DNA from: an uncultured Roseibium sp.
Lineage (GTDB): Bacteria; Pseudomonadota; Alphaproteobacteria; Rhizobiales; Stappiaceae
Length of the DNA: 64,000 nucleotides
Assembly (NCBI RefSeq): GCF_947494555.1
Contig: NZ_CANLVF010000003.1
Coordinates: 496,001 to 560,000 of the forward strand
Direction of reading: 5' to 3'
Position 1 is the stretch's first letter. Each line of letters begins with the position of its first letter. The notes under the pieces were generated by a model. The model searched no databases. It saw only the letters and a program-made list of their open reading frames with translations, and was not told where the DNA came from. This document shows positions 7,366 through 15,405 of the stretch, piece by piece. The translations under genes were made by a program, and so were the position numbers.

Positions 7366-8965
7366 ATGCGCGGCGCGAAATCCGGCAGGCAAGCACCGTG
7401 AAGCCATTTCGGTCCAGGGCGGCTTGTGCTTCCTGTTTCAGGTCACCGGCATTGTCGATCCATACGCCGTGGCCGCCATAGGCGCGCGCAACGGCGGGAA
7501 AGTCGGTCTCGCCGAAGTCGACGCCGACATTCGGGCGTTGGCTGCCACGCTGCTTCAGTTCGATCAGCGCAAGGCTTGTATCGACAAGGACGCAGATGAT
7601 GACAGGGATCTTCAGGTCTCGAAGCGTCGACAATTCGCCCAGACACATTTCGAGCCCCGCATCGCCAACGAATGCAATGACGGGGGCCTCGCCGTCCACC
7701 AGCCGGTGACCCATGGCAAGTGGCACCGCACATCCCATGGTGCAGAGGGCGGAAGACTGCAGCATCTGCCGGGGCAGCGGGCAGCGCCAGATCTGGCTGA
7801 CCAGGATACGGTGCGCGCCACTGTCCGCCGTCGCAACCGTGTTGGCCGGCATCACCTTGCGCAAGGTATGGAAGACCGTTCCCGGACCCCAGCCTTCGCC
7901 TTCCGGTGCAAACGCTTCGTCGAGATCCCTGCGGACAGTTTCCGGTTCCTTGTCCTCCCAGCTCGCCCGATTGACGTCCCTCGCATCACCCAGGATATCC
8001 AGAACCGGGGCAACTGCGCTGCGCAAAGTCGCAGACACGCCGTGCATGCCGTGGGTTCGCAGAACCGGCGTTACATCGATAACCGGCGCGTCTGCGTCCC
8101 AGGGATTGCGCCAGTTGATGCGCATCTCGATCGGGTCGTACCCCAGAAGAAGAATGCAGTCGCTCTTGTTTATCAGCGGCAGCAGGTGACCGTCTGCCTT
8201 CGGGGAGAGGCCAGCCCCTCCCAGAGCAAGCGGGTGGTTTTCATCGAGAAGCCCCTTGCCCTTGTAGCTTGTGACCAGCGGGATCCCGAACTTTTTACAA
8301 AAGGCACTGATCGCTTCAGACGCACCTTCGTTGACAGCATCGACCCCGGCGATCGCAATCGGCCGCTCCGCCTTGGCAAAGAGCGCAAGAGCTGTCTCAA
8401 GATCCGATCCCTTGGCTGGTGCAGTCGCAACCGGGAATGAGCGGAATGTCTTCGACCAGGCCTCGTCCGTTTCTCCTTCCGCAACCTTGATCGGGACATC
8501 GATGTGAACCGGACCCGGTTGACCGTCAAGGGCAATCGCAAGCGCCTTTTCCATCACGACGTCAAGCGCCCCGAGCCGGGCCGAGAAGCTTGCCTTCACG
8601 ATCGGGCGAAGCAGTTGCTGGTGATCGAAAACCTGGTGCGTGTAACTTTCGGCCTCGCCCTGATCGACGCATCCCGTCAGGAAAATCAGTGGAACCCGAT
8701 CCTGCCAGGCGTTCGCAACCACATTGATGGCATTGGCTGCGCCCGGCCCGATCGTTGCCAGAAGCACGCCCGGTGCACCATCCGCATGCCAGCCTCCCTC
8801 GGCCATGAAACCACCGGCGTTTTCATGCTTGACGAGCACGAAGTTCATACCGGCCTGATTGAGAGATTGCATGAGGGCCAGAACCTCGCCTCCGGGAATG
8901 CCGAAGGCGTGGCGGCAGCCGGCAGCAAAAAGCTTGCCGGCAATGATGTCTGCGCCGGTTGTCAT
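7349..8965 (-). CDS. Thiamine-diphosphate-dependent enzyme of the acetolactate synthase/oxalyl-CoA decarboxylase superfamily
   Basis: The protein has 538 residues with all three superfamily domains. The N-terminal Pyr domain has GIPGGEVLALM and the catalytic glutamate in KHENAGGFMAEG. The central domain contains VTSYKGKGLLDE. The C-terminal PP domain has a degenerate ThDP/Mg motif: GDAGLE instead of GDG, with VD where NN usually stands 25-26 residues later. The aspartate could still bind the metal, but this departs from acetolactate synthases. Its start overlaps the stop of the CoA-transferase (ATGA), so the two are translationally coupled. Frc/oxalyl-CoA decarboxylase pairs have this partnership, but the active-site details do not let me claim oxalate as substrate. 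Cytoplasmic. Confidence 0.85.
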   Translation of the reverse strand: MTTGADIIAGKLFAAGCRHAFGIPGGEVLALMQSLNQAGMNFVLVKHENAGGFMAEGGWHADGAPGVLLATIGPGAANAINVVANAWQDRVPLIFLTGCVDQGEAESYTHQVFDHQQLLRPIVKASFSARLGALDVVMEKALAIALDGQPGPVHIDVPIKVAEGETDEAWSKTFRSFPVATAPAKGSDLETALALFAKAERPIAIAGVDAVNEGASEAISAFCKKFGIPLVTSYKGKGLLDENHPLALGGAGLSPKADGHLLPLINKSDCILLLGYDPIEMRINWRNPWDADAPVIDVTPVLRTHGMHGVSATLRSAVAPVLDILGDARDVNRASWEDKEPETVRRDLDEAFAPEGEGWGPGTVFHTLRKVMPANTVATADSGAHRILVSQIWRCPLPRQMLQSSALCTMGCAVPLAMGHRLVDGEAPVIAFVGDAGLEMCLGELSTLRDLKIPVIICVLVDTSLALIELKQRGSQRPNVGVDFGETDFPAVARAYGGHGVWIDNAGDLKQEAQAALDRNGFTVLACRISRRAYDGTF

Positions 8966-10242
8966 TTGGCGGAGTGTTCCTTGTTCTTCTGTGCTTTGCC
9001 GAGGTCGAGAATGCCCCGGTCGGAGAGGTCTTTCAGCGTCGCGTCGCTCAAACCGAGATGCCGCTGTAGCACGTTCGCCGTGTCAGCTCCCAGCATGGGA
9101 GGCGCCTTGGCGTATTTGACCGGCGTCTTATCCAGATTGATGGGAGACCCGATCAGATCCACCGATCCGCTAAGCGGATGCGGCAGCGTGATGCGCATAT
9201 TCCGCTCCAGGATCTGAGGATCGGAAAACACCTGACCGAGGTCGTTGACCGGTCCGCACGGCACTCCGGCTTCCTCCAGGACGGCGATCCAGTCGCTGGC
9301 GGACCGTTCGATCGTCAGCCGCCGGATGATCGGGATCAGCTGTTTGCGATTTCGGACCCGGTCGGCATTCCTGGCATAGAGCGGATCATCCGCCAGTTCA
9401 GGCGTTCCCGCGATTTCGCAAAATCTGCGAAACTGGGCGTCGTTTCCAACAGCAATGATGAAGGACTGGTCGCTCGCCGGAAAGGTTTCGTAGGGCACAA
9501 TTGTCGGATGCCCGTTGCCAAGCCGTCCGGGCACGTCGCCCGACACGAGATGAGCAACGCCCTGATTGATCAGCCAGGCAACCTGGGCATCCAGAAGCGA
9601 TATGTCGATATACTGGCCCTCGCCGGTCTCATGCCGGTGATTGAGCGCTGCCAGGATCGACACGGTCGCGTACATTCCGCACATGACATCCGCGATGCCG
9701 ACGCCGCATTTGGTTTCGGTACCCCCCTCATCGTCCGGAAAACCGGTCAACGACATGATGCCGCCCATGCCCTGGATCAGGAAATCATAGCCGGCACGGT
9801 GCGCGTAAGGCCCGGTCTGGCCAAAGCCGGACACGGAGCAATAGATCAGGCGCGGATTGGCGGATTTCAGGCTCTCGTAGTCGAGCCCTCTCCGCCGCAA
9901 GTCGCCAACCTTGAAATTTTCCAGGAGAATGTCGGCTTTAGCAGCCAGATCCGAAATCAGTTTCTGACCTTCAGCGCTCGCAAGATCGATGGCGACGGAG
10001 GACTTGTTCCTGTTCGACGAGAGGTAGTACGCACTTTCGGCCGTTTCATTGCCGTCGCCGTCCTTCAGGAAGGGCGGACCCCAGCCACGGGTATCGTCAC
10101 CACGACCCGGCCGTTCAATCTTTATGACTTCCGCACCGAGATCGCCGAGGATCTGCGAACAGGTCGGTCCCGCCAGAATACGGGAGAGATCGAGGACGAC
10201 GAGACCGGACAATGCGCCGGGTGGTGTGGTGGGCTCAGACAC
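8962..10242 (-). CDS. Family III (CaiB/BaiF) CoA-transferase
   Basis: The protein has 426 residues, the usual size. The start of the domain reads LVVLDLSRILAGPTCSQILGD, followed by GAEVIKIERPGRGDDTR. The catalytic aspartate is in AGYDFLIQGMGG (residues around 150-162), preceded by LIYCSVSGFGQTGPY. Enzymes of this family move CoA between carboxylic acids through an enzyme-bound mixed anhydride. It is the first gene of a pair with the overlapping ThDP enzyme, suggesting that a CoA-activated acid formed here is then decarboxylated or ligated. Candidates include oxalyl-CoA, 2-hydroxyacyl-CoA or similar short acids. No adjacent transporter or regulator names the substrate. Confidence 0.9.
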   Translation of the reverse strand: MSEPTTPPGALSGLVVLDLSRILAGPTCSQILGDLGAEVIKIERPGRGDDTRGWGPPFLKDGDGNETAESAYYLSSNRNKSSVAIDLASAEGQKLISDLAAKADILLENFKVGDLRRRGLDYESLKSANPRLIYCSVSGFGQTGPYAHRAGYDFLIQGMGGIMSLTGFPDDEGGTETKCGVGIADVMCGMYATVSILAALNHRHETGEGQYIDISLLDAQVAWLINQGVAHLVSGDVPGRLGNGHPTIVPYETFPASDQSFIIAVGNDAQFRRFCEIAGTPELADDPLYARNADRVRNRKQLIPIIRRLTIERSASDWIAVLEEAGVPCGPVNDLGQVFSDPQILERNMRITLPHPLSGSVDLIGSPINLDKTPVKYAKAPPMLGADTANVLQRHLGLSDATLKDLSDRGILDLGKAQKNKEHSAK

Positions 10243-10362
10243 GTCAAACCTACTGACTGACAGTTTGTCGGGAAATGGGCATATAGCGACCTTCCCGTCA
10301 ACTGCAGCCGGAACGCCCGCGCAACACCTTGCCTCACATTCCCGTTAAGGCTGTGTGACGGT

Positions 10363-11232
10363 TCAGCTTTTCCGATCCCAACCCTTTATTTCGCCAAGCT
10401 CGTTCCAGGCACGCTTGATCCACTTGGCTTCAACGCTGTGGCCTCCGGTGTGCAGACAAAGCTCGAAGAGACCGCCTTCCGGCGCCCAGCGTTCGCATTC
10501 CAGGTTGCCGTCTGTCAGTTTTTCAGCAGGTGCCTCGCCCAACCCGTTCTGGCGGCGCCAGACATCAAAGCTTTCAAAAACGTCACCTTGCTTCCATTGG
10601 CCTCCACCCAGCCAGCGTCCGGCGAGCGGGACGACAGTGTCGCTCGTTCCGTGAACGTGGAAGAGATACGGATTATCAGCGGGACAAGTGTCGGGGAGCG
10701 GTTCCCAGAAGGCGCCGGCGATGGGCGCATATCCCGAAAAGTGCCCGGAGTTCTCGCATGCGATATACCAGGTCATGAACCCGCCCGACGAGAAGCCGGA
10801 AAGCATCGTCCGGTCCCTGTCGATGTCGAACCGGTTTTCAAGATCGGACAAAACACTATCGAAAAAGAGCGGCTCGTCGCGAAGGTTGCGGGGGGCTGTG
10901 GGAAAGGACCATGTGCCGTTGACGCCCTGAACGGCGACAAATGCCACGCCCAGATCATCCGCCATGCGTTGGAAGCCCTGGTTCCGGATGGCATTGACGG
11001 CCTTGCCGCGATGACCGTGAAGATAAAATATCGCGCCGAGCGGGGCGTCACCGTCCCGGTTTTCGGGCATGTGAATGTAATATTCGCCATTATCAAGCGT
11101 GCACGGCGTTTCGCCGCCGCATGCGGGCAGTTCACTTGCCTGGGTTGGAACAGCCAGTAGCGACGAGGCCAGAAAGGCGACGCATGCGGCAGAGGGTAGC
11201 TTTTCAGAAATCAAGATCGGCTCCTGTGGCAT
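10363..11232 (-). CDS. Secreted LpqC-type alpha/beta-hydrolase esterase (paralogue 1 of 3)
   Basis: The protein has up to 289 residues, with a signal peptide (SAACVAFLASSLLAVPTQAS). The catalytic serine lies in GFSSGG (near residue 148), the acid in HGTSDTVVP, and the histidine in HTGGHS. FYLHGHRG is the oxyanion-hole strand. The N-terminal CGGETPCTLDNGEYYIHMPE is shared in pattern with the hydrolases at 18.6 kb and 54.6 kb. The family (poly(3-hydroxybutyrate) depolymerase/feruloyl esterase-like, COG3509-type) acts in the periplasm or outside on esters. A CAGGAG lies inside the annotated start and a TTG at 11214 six bases after it is an alternative start. Substrate unknown. Confidence 0.85.
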   Translation of the reverse strand: MPQEPILISEKLPSAACVAFLASSLLAVPTQASELPACGGETPCTLDNGEYYIHMPENRDGDAPLGAIFYLHGHRGKAVNAIRNQGFQRMADDLGVAFVAVQGVNGTWSFPTAPRNLRDEPLFFDSVLSDLENRFDIDRDRTMLSGFSSGGFMTWYIACENSGHFSGYAPIAGAFWEPLPDTCPADNPYLFHVHGTSDTVVPLAGRWLGGGQWKQGDVFESFDVWRRQNGLGEAPAEKLTDGNLECERWAPEGGLFELCLHTGGHSVEAKWIKRAWNELGEIKGWDRKS

Positions 11233-11345
11233 TCCTTCGCGCCTCTCCGGTCTGAGAGACTGTCTGAAAAGAATGGTTTTTGGAGCCCGTTTGTCCAGCT
11301 TGACGTTATCACAAGTCAGCGAGAGGGGGCTTGCATAGGGATAAC

Positions 11346-12134
11346 CTAGTCCCAGGCGCCTTCAGTCGGGATGTTCAGCATCCGGCCGCAATGCTTGCAA
11401 TGGATCGCATCCGTGTCGTGCCGGTTCAAGCCACAGTCGGGGCAGGCGATCTGAGCCTTTGACGGCCGGAAGATCGTCTGCACCAGCCTCAAGAACAGTG
11501 CGACACCGAAAATCATGATCAGGACCGTCATCAGCCGGCCGATGCTGTCGGTCATCGTGATATCGCCGAAGCCTGTGGTCGTCAGCGTCGTTACGGTGAA
11601 ATAGAGCGCGTCGAGATAGTTGTTGATGTTCGGGTTCCGGTCATCTTCGATCACGAAAACGATCGCCGTGACCACGAAAATGAAGACGACCAGATTGACG
11701 GCGGACTGAAGGATGTCCTCGTTTCGTCGGAACCAGCTCGACGCCTCGCGGAGCTCTTTCAAAAGATGATAGGACCGCAAGAGACGAAGCATTCTGACGA
11801 CGCGCAGGAATGCGAAATTCTCGAAAAAGACCGGTACAAGCAGCGAAACGATCACGACGATATCGGCAAGCGATGTGAAGCTCAGAAGATAACGCGTCGG
11901 CGTTGCCGATGCGATAAGCCGTGCCAGGTAATCCACCGCCAGTATCACGGCGATTGCATAGTCAAGCGTATGAAAGTGCCGTTCGGGATCCATCACCGAT
12001 GAAACGATGAAGTAACCGATGGTAACCAGATCGAATGCCAACAAAGCAAATCTGAAGACGCGAGCCCGCGTGGAATGGCCGTAGTAAAGCTGACGGAGGA
12101 AAGTTTGAAAGACCGGTTTTTCTTCCGCCATCAT
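11346..12134 (-). CDS. Voltage-gated potassium channel (6TM ion transporter) with C-terminal zinc ribbon
   Basis: The protein has 262 residues. Six hydrophobic segments can be followed; the fourth is rich in arginine (FLRVVRMLRLLRSYHLL), as in a voltage sensor. The pore loop ends TTLTTTGFGDI, a K+ selectivity filter of the GFG type. After the last membrane helix, the C-terminus has CPDCGLNRHDTDAIHCKHCG, a four-cysteine zinc-ribbon-like motif in the cytoplasm, which is an unusual end for a channel. The gene stands alone: convergent or distant neighbours show no potassium function. It begins close to the SDR gene, which is divergent. The product would let K+ leave or enter on depolarisation. 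Confidence 0.88.
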   Translation of the reverse strand: MMAEEKPVFQTFLRQLYYGHSTRARVFRFALLAFDLVTIGYFIVSSVMDPERHFHTLDYAIAVILAVDYLARLIASATPTRYLLSFTSLADIVVIVSLLVPVFFENFAFLRVVRMLRLLRSYHLLKELREASSWFRRNEDILQSAVNLVVFIFVVTAIVFVIEDDRNPNINNYLDALYFTVTTLTTTGFGDITMTDSIGRLMTVLIMIFGVALFLRLVQTIFRPSKAQIACPDCGLNRHDTDAIHCKHCGRMLNIPTEGAWD

Positions 12135-12333
12135 ATATTCCTCGTCATGCGTTCGCTCTGCTGGACAGGACAGCAGACTGAACCCGAAATCATCAAAATA
12201 CCGTTTTCAAGCATTCGTGTAAGTCTTGCACGAAGTTGCTGCAAACAAGTTGTTTATTCTCCTGCTTTCTCGCACTAAGTTTGCGCCAAGTTCAACAAAG
12301 GCCACTCCGGCCTCAATAATTCAGGGACAGTAT

Positions 12334-13095
12334 ATGTTTGATTTGTCTGGACAAGTGGCTTTGATTACCGGCGCCAGTCGCGGTATTGGCGAAGCTGCGG
12401 CCAGGAGCCTGGCGAAATATGGCGCCAAGGTCGTACTTGCTGCGCGGTCTGGTACCGACGTCGAGCGCATTGCGGCGGATATCAACGGAAACGGTGGCCA
12501 GGCAATCGCGGTCACCTGCGATGTCGCCAAATACGAGGACGTTGAAAAGACCATTCAGGCATGTCTGGATAAATTCGGCACGATCGACATCCTGGTCAAC
12601 AATGCCGGCATCATCGAGCCCATATCCAGGATCGAAGTCTCAGATCCGGAGGCCTGGAGTTCTGTTATCGATGTCAATGTGAAAGGCGTCTATTTCGGGC
12701 TTCGCGCTGCCGTGCCGCATATGCTGCAAAAAGGCTCCGGCACGATTATCAATATCAGTTCGGGAGCGGCCACCGGTGCGCTGGAAGGATGGAGCCACTA
12801 CTGCTCTTCCAAGGCGGCAGCCCTGTCACTCACCCGATGCGGCGAAAAGGAATTCGGTGACAAGGGGATTCGCGTCATCGGGCTAAGCCCCGGAACCGTT
12901 GCGACCCAAATGCAGGTGGACATCAAGGCATCGGGAATCAACCCGGTCAGTCAGCTTGACCCGTCCGTTCATATACCGGCCGAGTGGGTTGGTGAAGCCA
13001 TCTGCTGGCTCAGCACGGACGCCGGCGACACTTATCGCGGCATCGACTGCTCCTTGCGCGATGAGGACGTTCGCAAGGCTGTCGGCCTGGTCTGA
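12334..13095 (+). CDS. Short-chain dehydrogenase/reductase (SDR), classical type
   Basis: The protein has 253 residues. The NAD(P)-binding motif is TGASRGIG (residues 12-19), followed by the NNAG strand motif, the catalytic serine in NISSGAATG, and the YxxxK pair in HYCSSKAA. The structure-stabilising PG (LSPGTVATQM) is present. The first residue after the beta-2 strand (AARSGTD) suggests NADP preference. The start at 12334 is chosen from the family N-terminus and AGGGA 8 bases before it; the frame runs upstream to 12226 without homology. The end lacks the usual GG-hydrophobic tail and reads CSLRDEDVRKAVGLV. Substrate unknown. It is convergent with the small mini-gene and its terminator. Confidence 0.9.
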   Translation: MFDLSGQVALITGASRGIGEAAARSLAKYGAKVVLAARSGTDVERIAADINGNGGQAIAVTCDVAKYEDVEKTIQACLDKFGTIDILVNNAGIIEPISRIEVSDPEAWSSVIDVNVKGVYFGLRAAVPHMLQKGSGTIINISSGAATGALEGWSHYCSSKAAALSLTRCGEKEFGDKGIRVIGLSPGTVATQMQVDIKASGINPVSQLDPSVHIPAEWVGEAICWLSTDAGDTYRGIDCSLRDEDVRKAVGLV

Positions 13096-13132
13096 GGCAA
13101 AGACTGCATTTGTCTTGCAGCCGGAATCAAAA

Positions 13133-13154
13133 GAGGGCCGCAAGTGCGGCCCTC
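13133..13154 (-). terminator. Rho-independent terminator of the 31-residue mini-gene
   Basis: A 9-10-bp GC-rich stem (GAGGGCCGC/GCGGCCCTC) with a short loop is followed on the minus strand by TTTT. On the plus strand no T-run follows. It therefore ends minus-strand transcription just after the mini-gene, 31 bases past its stop codon. Confidence 0.8.
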
Positions 13155-13185
13155 CCATGAGATCGACGTGGACCCCAAGTCCGGA

Positions 13186-13281
13186 TCAGATCCCAGTGAA
13201 ACCGTTCGACACCAGAGGCTGCTCCAGCACCGTTCCATTCCACCCAGACTTCCGGGCCACGTTCCGATACTCATTAGACAT
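13186..13281 (-). CDS. 31-residue small protein of unknown function
   Basis: This short frame (MSNEYRNVARKSGWNG, then TVLEQPLVSNGFTGI) has an unusually strong ribosome site, AAAGGAGG, eight bases before its ATG, and a good terminator shortly after its stop. The gap before it contains a possible promoter, so it may be a stand-alone unit; it also lies 114 bases downstream of the DUF302 gene on the same strand. The peptide is soluble, slightly basic at the start, with no membrane segment, no cysteine and no signal. I do not recognise the family. Short conserved peptides with this layout can be peptide-cofactor precursors, small regulatory proteins or leader peptides; no radical-SAM or protease partner is adjacent. 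Confidence 0.6.
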   Translation of the reverse strand: MSNEYRNVARKSGWNGTVLEQPLVSNGFTGI

Positions 13282-13395
13282 GGGCACACCTCCTTTCAGT
13301 TGTTGACGACACAAACAGTGTTGCTCCGTAATTGTGGCATCACAAGGCTATTTTTTGTTCATCCTCAGGAAGAAAACCAGAATGTGTGCTGCGTG

Positions 13396-13875
13396 TTACC
13401 GTGATGCAACAGCATTGTCGGCGATGATTTGGAAGACGCCATCGAGTTCTGCGGCGAGTTCTTCAAGCGCCTTCCCGCCTTCATCCATGTATGGTGCAAA
13501 AACGAAGCTCGGCGTCTTCCATGAGAGCGTTGCGGTGCCGTTACTGTTTTCCGTCACGTAGAATATGATCGGAGCTTCGATACCCGCCGCAACGGACGCC
13601 TCAAGCATTCTGATCGCATAGTCGTTGCGGTAAACGCCCATCACCCGATTGCCCGGTATCGTGAGGCCACGGCCCTTGGCCCCGGCGGACGCGCTCGCCT
13701 GCGTGACCAGAAGCATCTTTTCCGCCTTGATGGACGCCTTTAGATCGTCAACGAGCGCCTGATAGGCCTTCGTTGTGGGGACGACCTGCCAGCCCTCCCT
13801 GGGTGCGATACTGTCGGAAAATGCCGGCCCGGCAGTGAGTGAAATCAGAAAAAAGAAACTCAGCAAGTGGCGCAT
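13396..13875 (-). CDS. DUF302-domain exported protein
   Basis: The protein has 159 residues from the preferred ATG at 13875, which gives a clean signal peptide (MRHLLSFFFLISLTAGPAFS). A longer frame to 13938 adds a non-signal-like leader. The DUF302 domain is seen in ALVDDLKASIKAEKMLLVTQASASAG, the central RVMGVYRNDYAIRMLEASVAAGIEAP, then ATLSWKTPSFVFAPY. DUF302 is a small fold often found in periplasmic proteins of sulfur or redox settings, of unknown function. Its neighbour upstream is a YeeE/YedE sulfur transporter on the same strand, which could be more than coincidence, as the gap is only about 105 bases. No cysteine is present in the mature protein. Confidence 0.82.
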   Translation of the reverse strand: MRHLLSFFFLISLTAGPAFSDSIAPREGWQVVPTTKAYQALVDDLKASIKAEKMLLVTQASASAGAKGRGLTIPGNRVMGVYRNDYAIRMLEASVAAGIEAPIIFYVTENSNGTATLSWKTPSFVFAPYMDEGGKALEELAAELDGVFQIIADNAVASR

Positions 13876-13981
13876 GCGCTTGTTCCTCGTGATCAAGCAG
13901 TGGAAGAAAATCAACTTATCGCGCGCGCACTCACGCAAGTCTCACAATAAGGTGTTTTCACGGATCTTAGTTTCGAGGCTG

Positions 13982-15184
13982 CTATCCCATTCCCAGACGC
14001 AGCCTGAGACGGGTGCCGAAGAGGCTGCCGGCAAATCCGAAGAGCAGCCACAGCCAGCCATGGAGAGACCCAGAGACAAGCCCGCCGAGATAGGCTCCGA
14101 TGTTGCAGCCATAGGCAAGCCGCGCCCCATAACCCATCAAAAGGCCACCGGCGATTGCCGTCAGCAGGTCGCGGCGGCTGAGTCGCCAGAGGGGAGCGAA
14201 CCTGCCTGCAAGCGCGGCAGCGATCATTGCGCCCAGAATCACGCCGAAATCCATCACCGAGGTGGTGTCGCGCAGGACCGAATTTTCCAGCGCGCCGCGC
14301 TGCCAGGTCCAGTATGGCCAGGTGTCGACCGGTATGCCCACCGCGTGAAAAATCTTGCCTCCCCAGAGCGCGAACGCAGACGTGATTCCCCAAGGGCGGC
14401 CCACCACGATGAACGTGGCAATGCCGACCAAAGCCAGCATCACGGCACCCAACATGGGAGACCAGGGCCCCGTCACAAACGATCCGGTGCTGCCCGGTGC
14501 CGCCAGCTCGCCATGCGCGTTTCGTTCGATCCGGATCGTTGCAAGGGCAAACGCGCCCAGGACCAGGGCCGTCAGCAGGAAGGCACCATGGGGACCAAAT
14601 TCGCGGATAAGGGACACTGCGGGCAGTTTTGGTAACTGTCCCCAAAGATGAAGATGCGCCGTCGCGAGGACAGATCCGAGCACGAACGCTGCCAGCGTGA
14701 TCATCATGCGGGTCGAGCCGCCACCCGCCGTGAACAGGGTACCCGAACCGCAGCCACCGCCAAGCTGCATGCCGACACCGAACATGAATGCGCCAAGCGC
14801 GGCTGCAACACCGAAGGGAAATACAAACCCGCCCGTCGGCCACCCGAACTGTGCACCCCAGGCAATCAATGGGAAGGATATTGCGCTGGTCAGGAGGATC
14901 AGAACAAACTGGGCGCGCAGACCCGCACCGCGCCTTTCCGTCACGATGCGACGCCAGGCAGCAGTAAACCCGAAGCTGGCGTGGTAGAGCGAGAGCCCCG
15001 CAACACCTCCAATCAGAACTGCGACAGCCTGACGCAGGCCGGCCTCGGCATAGGCGCCGGTCGCGATCAACGCAAGCATGCCGGCCGCGACGACAACGAC
15101 TGTAGTCTGCGACTTCGGTATGGTAACGGCCATCAGATTCTGTACCCTTTTCCGTACGTTATCCCGCAAACCGGATGTGTTCAT
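13982..15184 (-). CDS. YeeE/YedE-family sulfur compound (thiosulfate-type) transporter
   Basis: The protein has 400 residues and about ten hydrophobic segments, the full two-repeat arrangement of YeeE/YedE. Both conserved cysteine loops are present: LGGGCGSGTLFTAGG in the first half and AYGCNIGAYLGG in the second. In the structurally known member these cysteines pass thiosulfate through the membrane. The gene starts at an ATG preceded by a weak GGCAG; an internal ATG at 15133 is an alternative. The DUF302 gene follows on the same strand. No TusA-like or rhodanese gene is adjacent, so the role (thiosulfate uptake for cysteine or sulfur oxidation) is inferred from family alone. Confidence 0.88.
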   Translation of the reverse strand: MNTSGLRDNVRKRVQNLMAVTIPKSQTTVVVVAAGMLALIATGAYAEAGLRQAVAVLIGGVAGLSLYHASFGFTAAWRRIVTERRGAGLRAQFVLILLTSAISFPLIAWGAQFGWPTGGFVFPFGVAAALGAFMFGVGMQLGGGCGSGTLFTAGGGSTRMMITLAAFVLGSVLATAHLHLWGQLPKLPAVSLIREFGPHGAFLLTALVLGAFALATIRIERNAHGELAAPGSTGSFVTGPWSPMLGAVMLALVGIATFIVVGRPWGITSAFALWGGKIFHAVGIPVDTWPYWTWQRGALENSVLRDTTSVMDFGVILGAMIAAALAGRFAPLWRLSRRDLLTAIAGGLLMGYGARLAYGCNIGAYLGGLVSGSLHGWLWLLFGFAGSLFGTRLRLRLGMG

Positions 15185-15405
15185 ACTGCCAAAATATTGG
15201 GCTTTACCCTTGCATCAGACGCAATATCTTCACAATCCAAGTCTCTGTGACTGCTCTACACATTGCCAACACCTTTTTGTGTTTTGCAGTTCATAAGAAG
15301 GCTGCGGATTTTTAGCGGTGAGTATTCATTCGGCTGCCGGCTGCCGTTTGCGTTGACGAAAGCGACGCTCGGCAGCTGTCAGCTTGGGAAACGAAAAGGC
15401 CAAAC

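Noticed and set aside
7424..8440. A 338-codon plus-strand frame opposite the ThDP enzyme
   Set aside because: The opposite strand encodes a complete enzyme with catalytic motifs.
9178..10260. A 360-codon plus-strand frame opposite the CoA-transferase
   Set aside because: Same reason: the minus strand carries an intact family III CoA-transferase.
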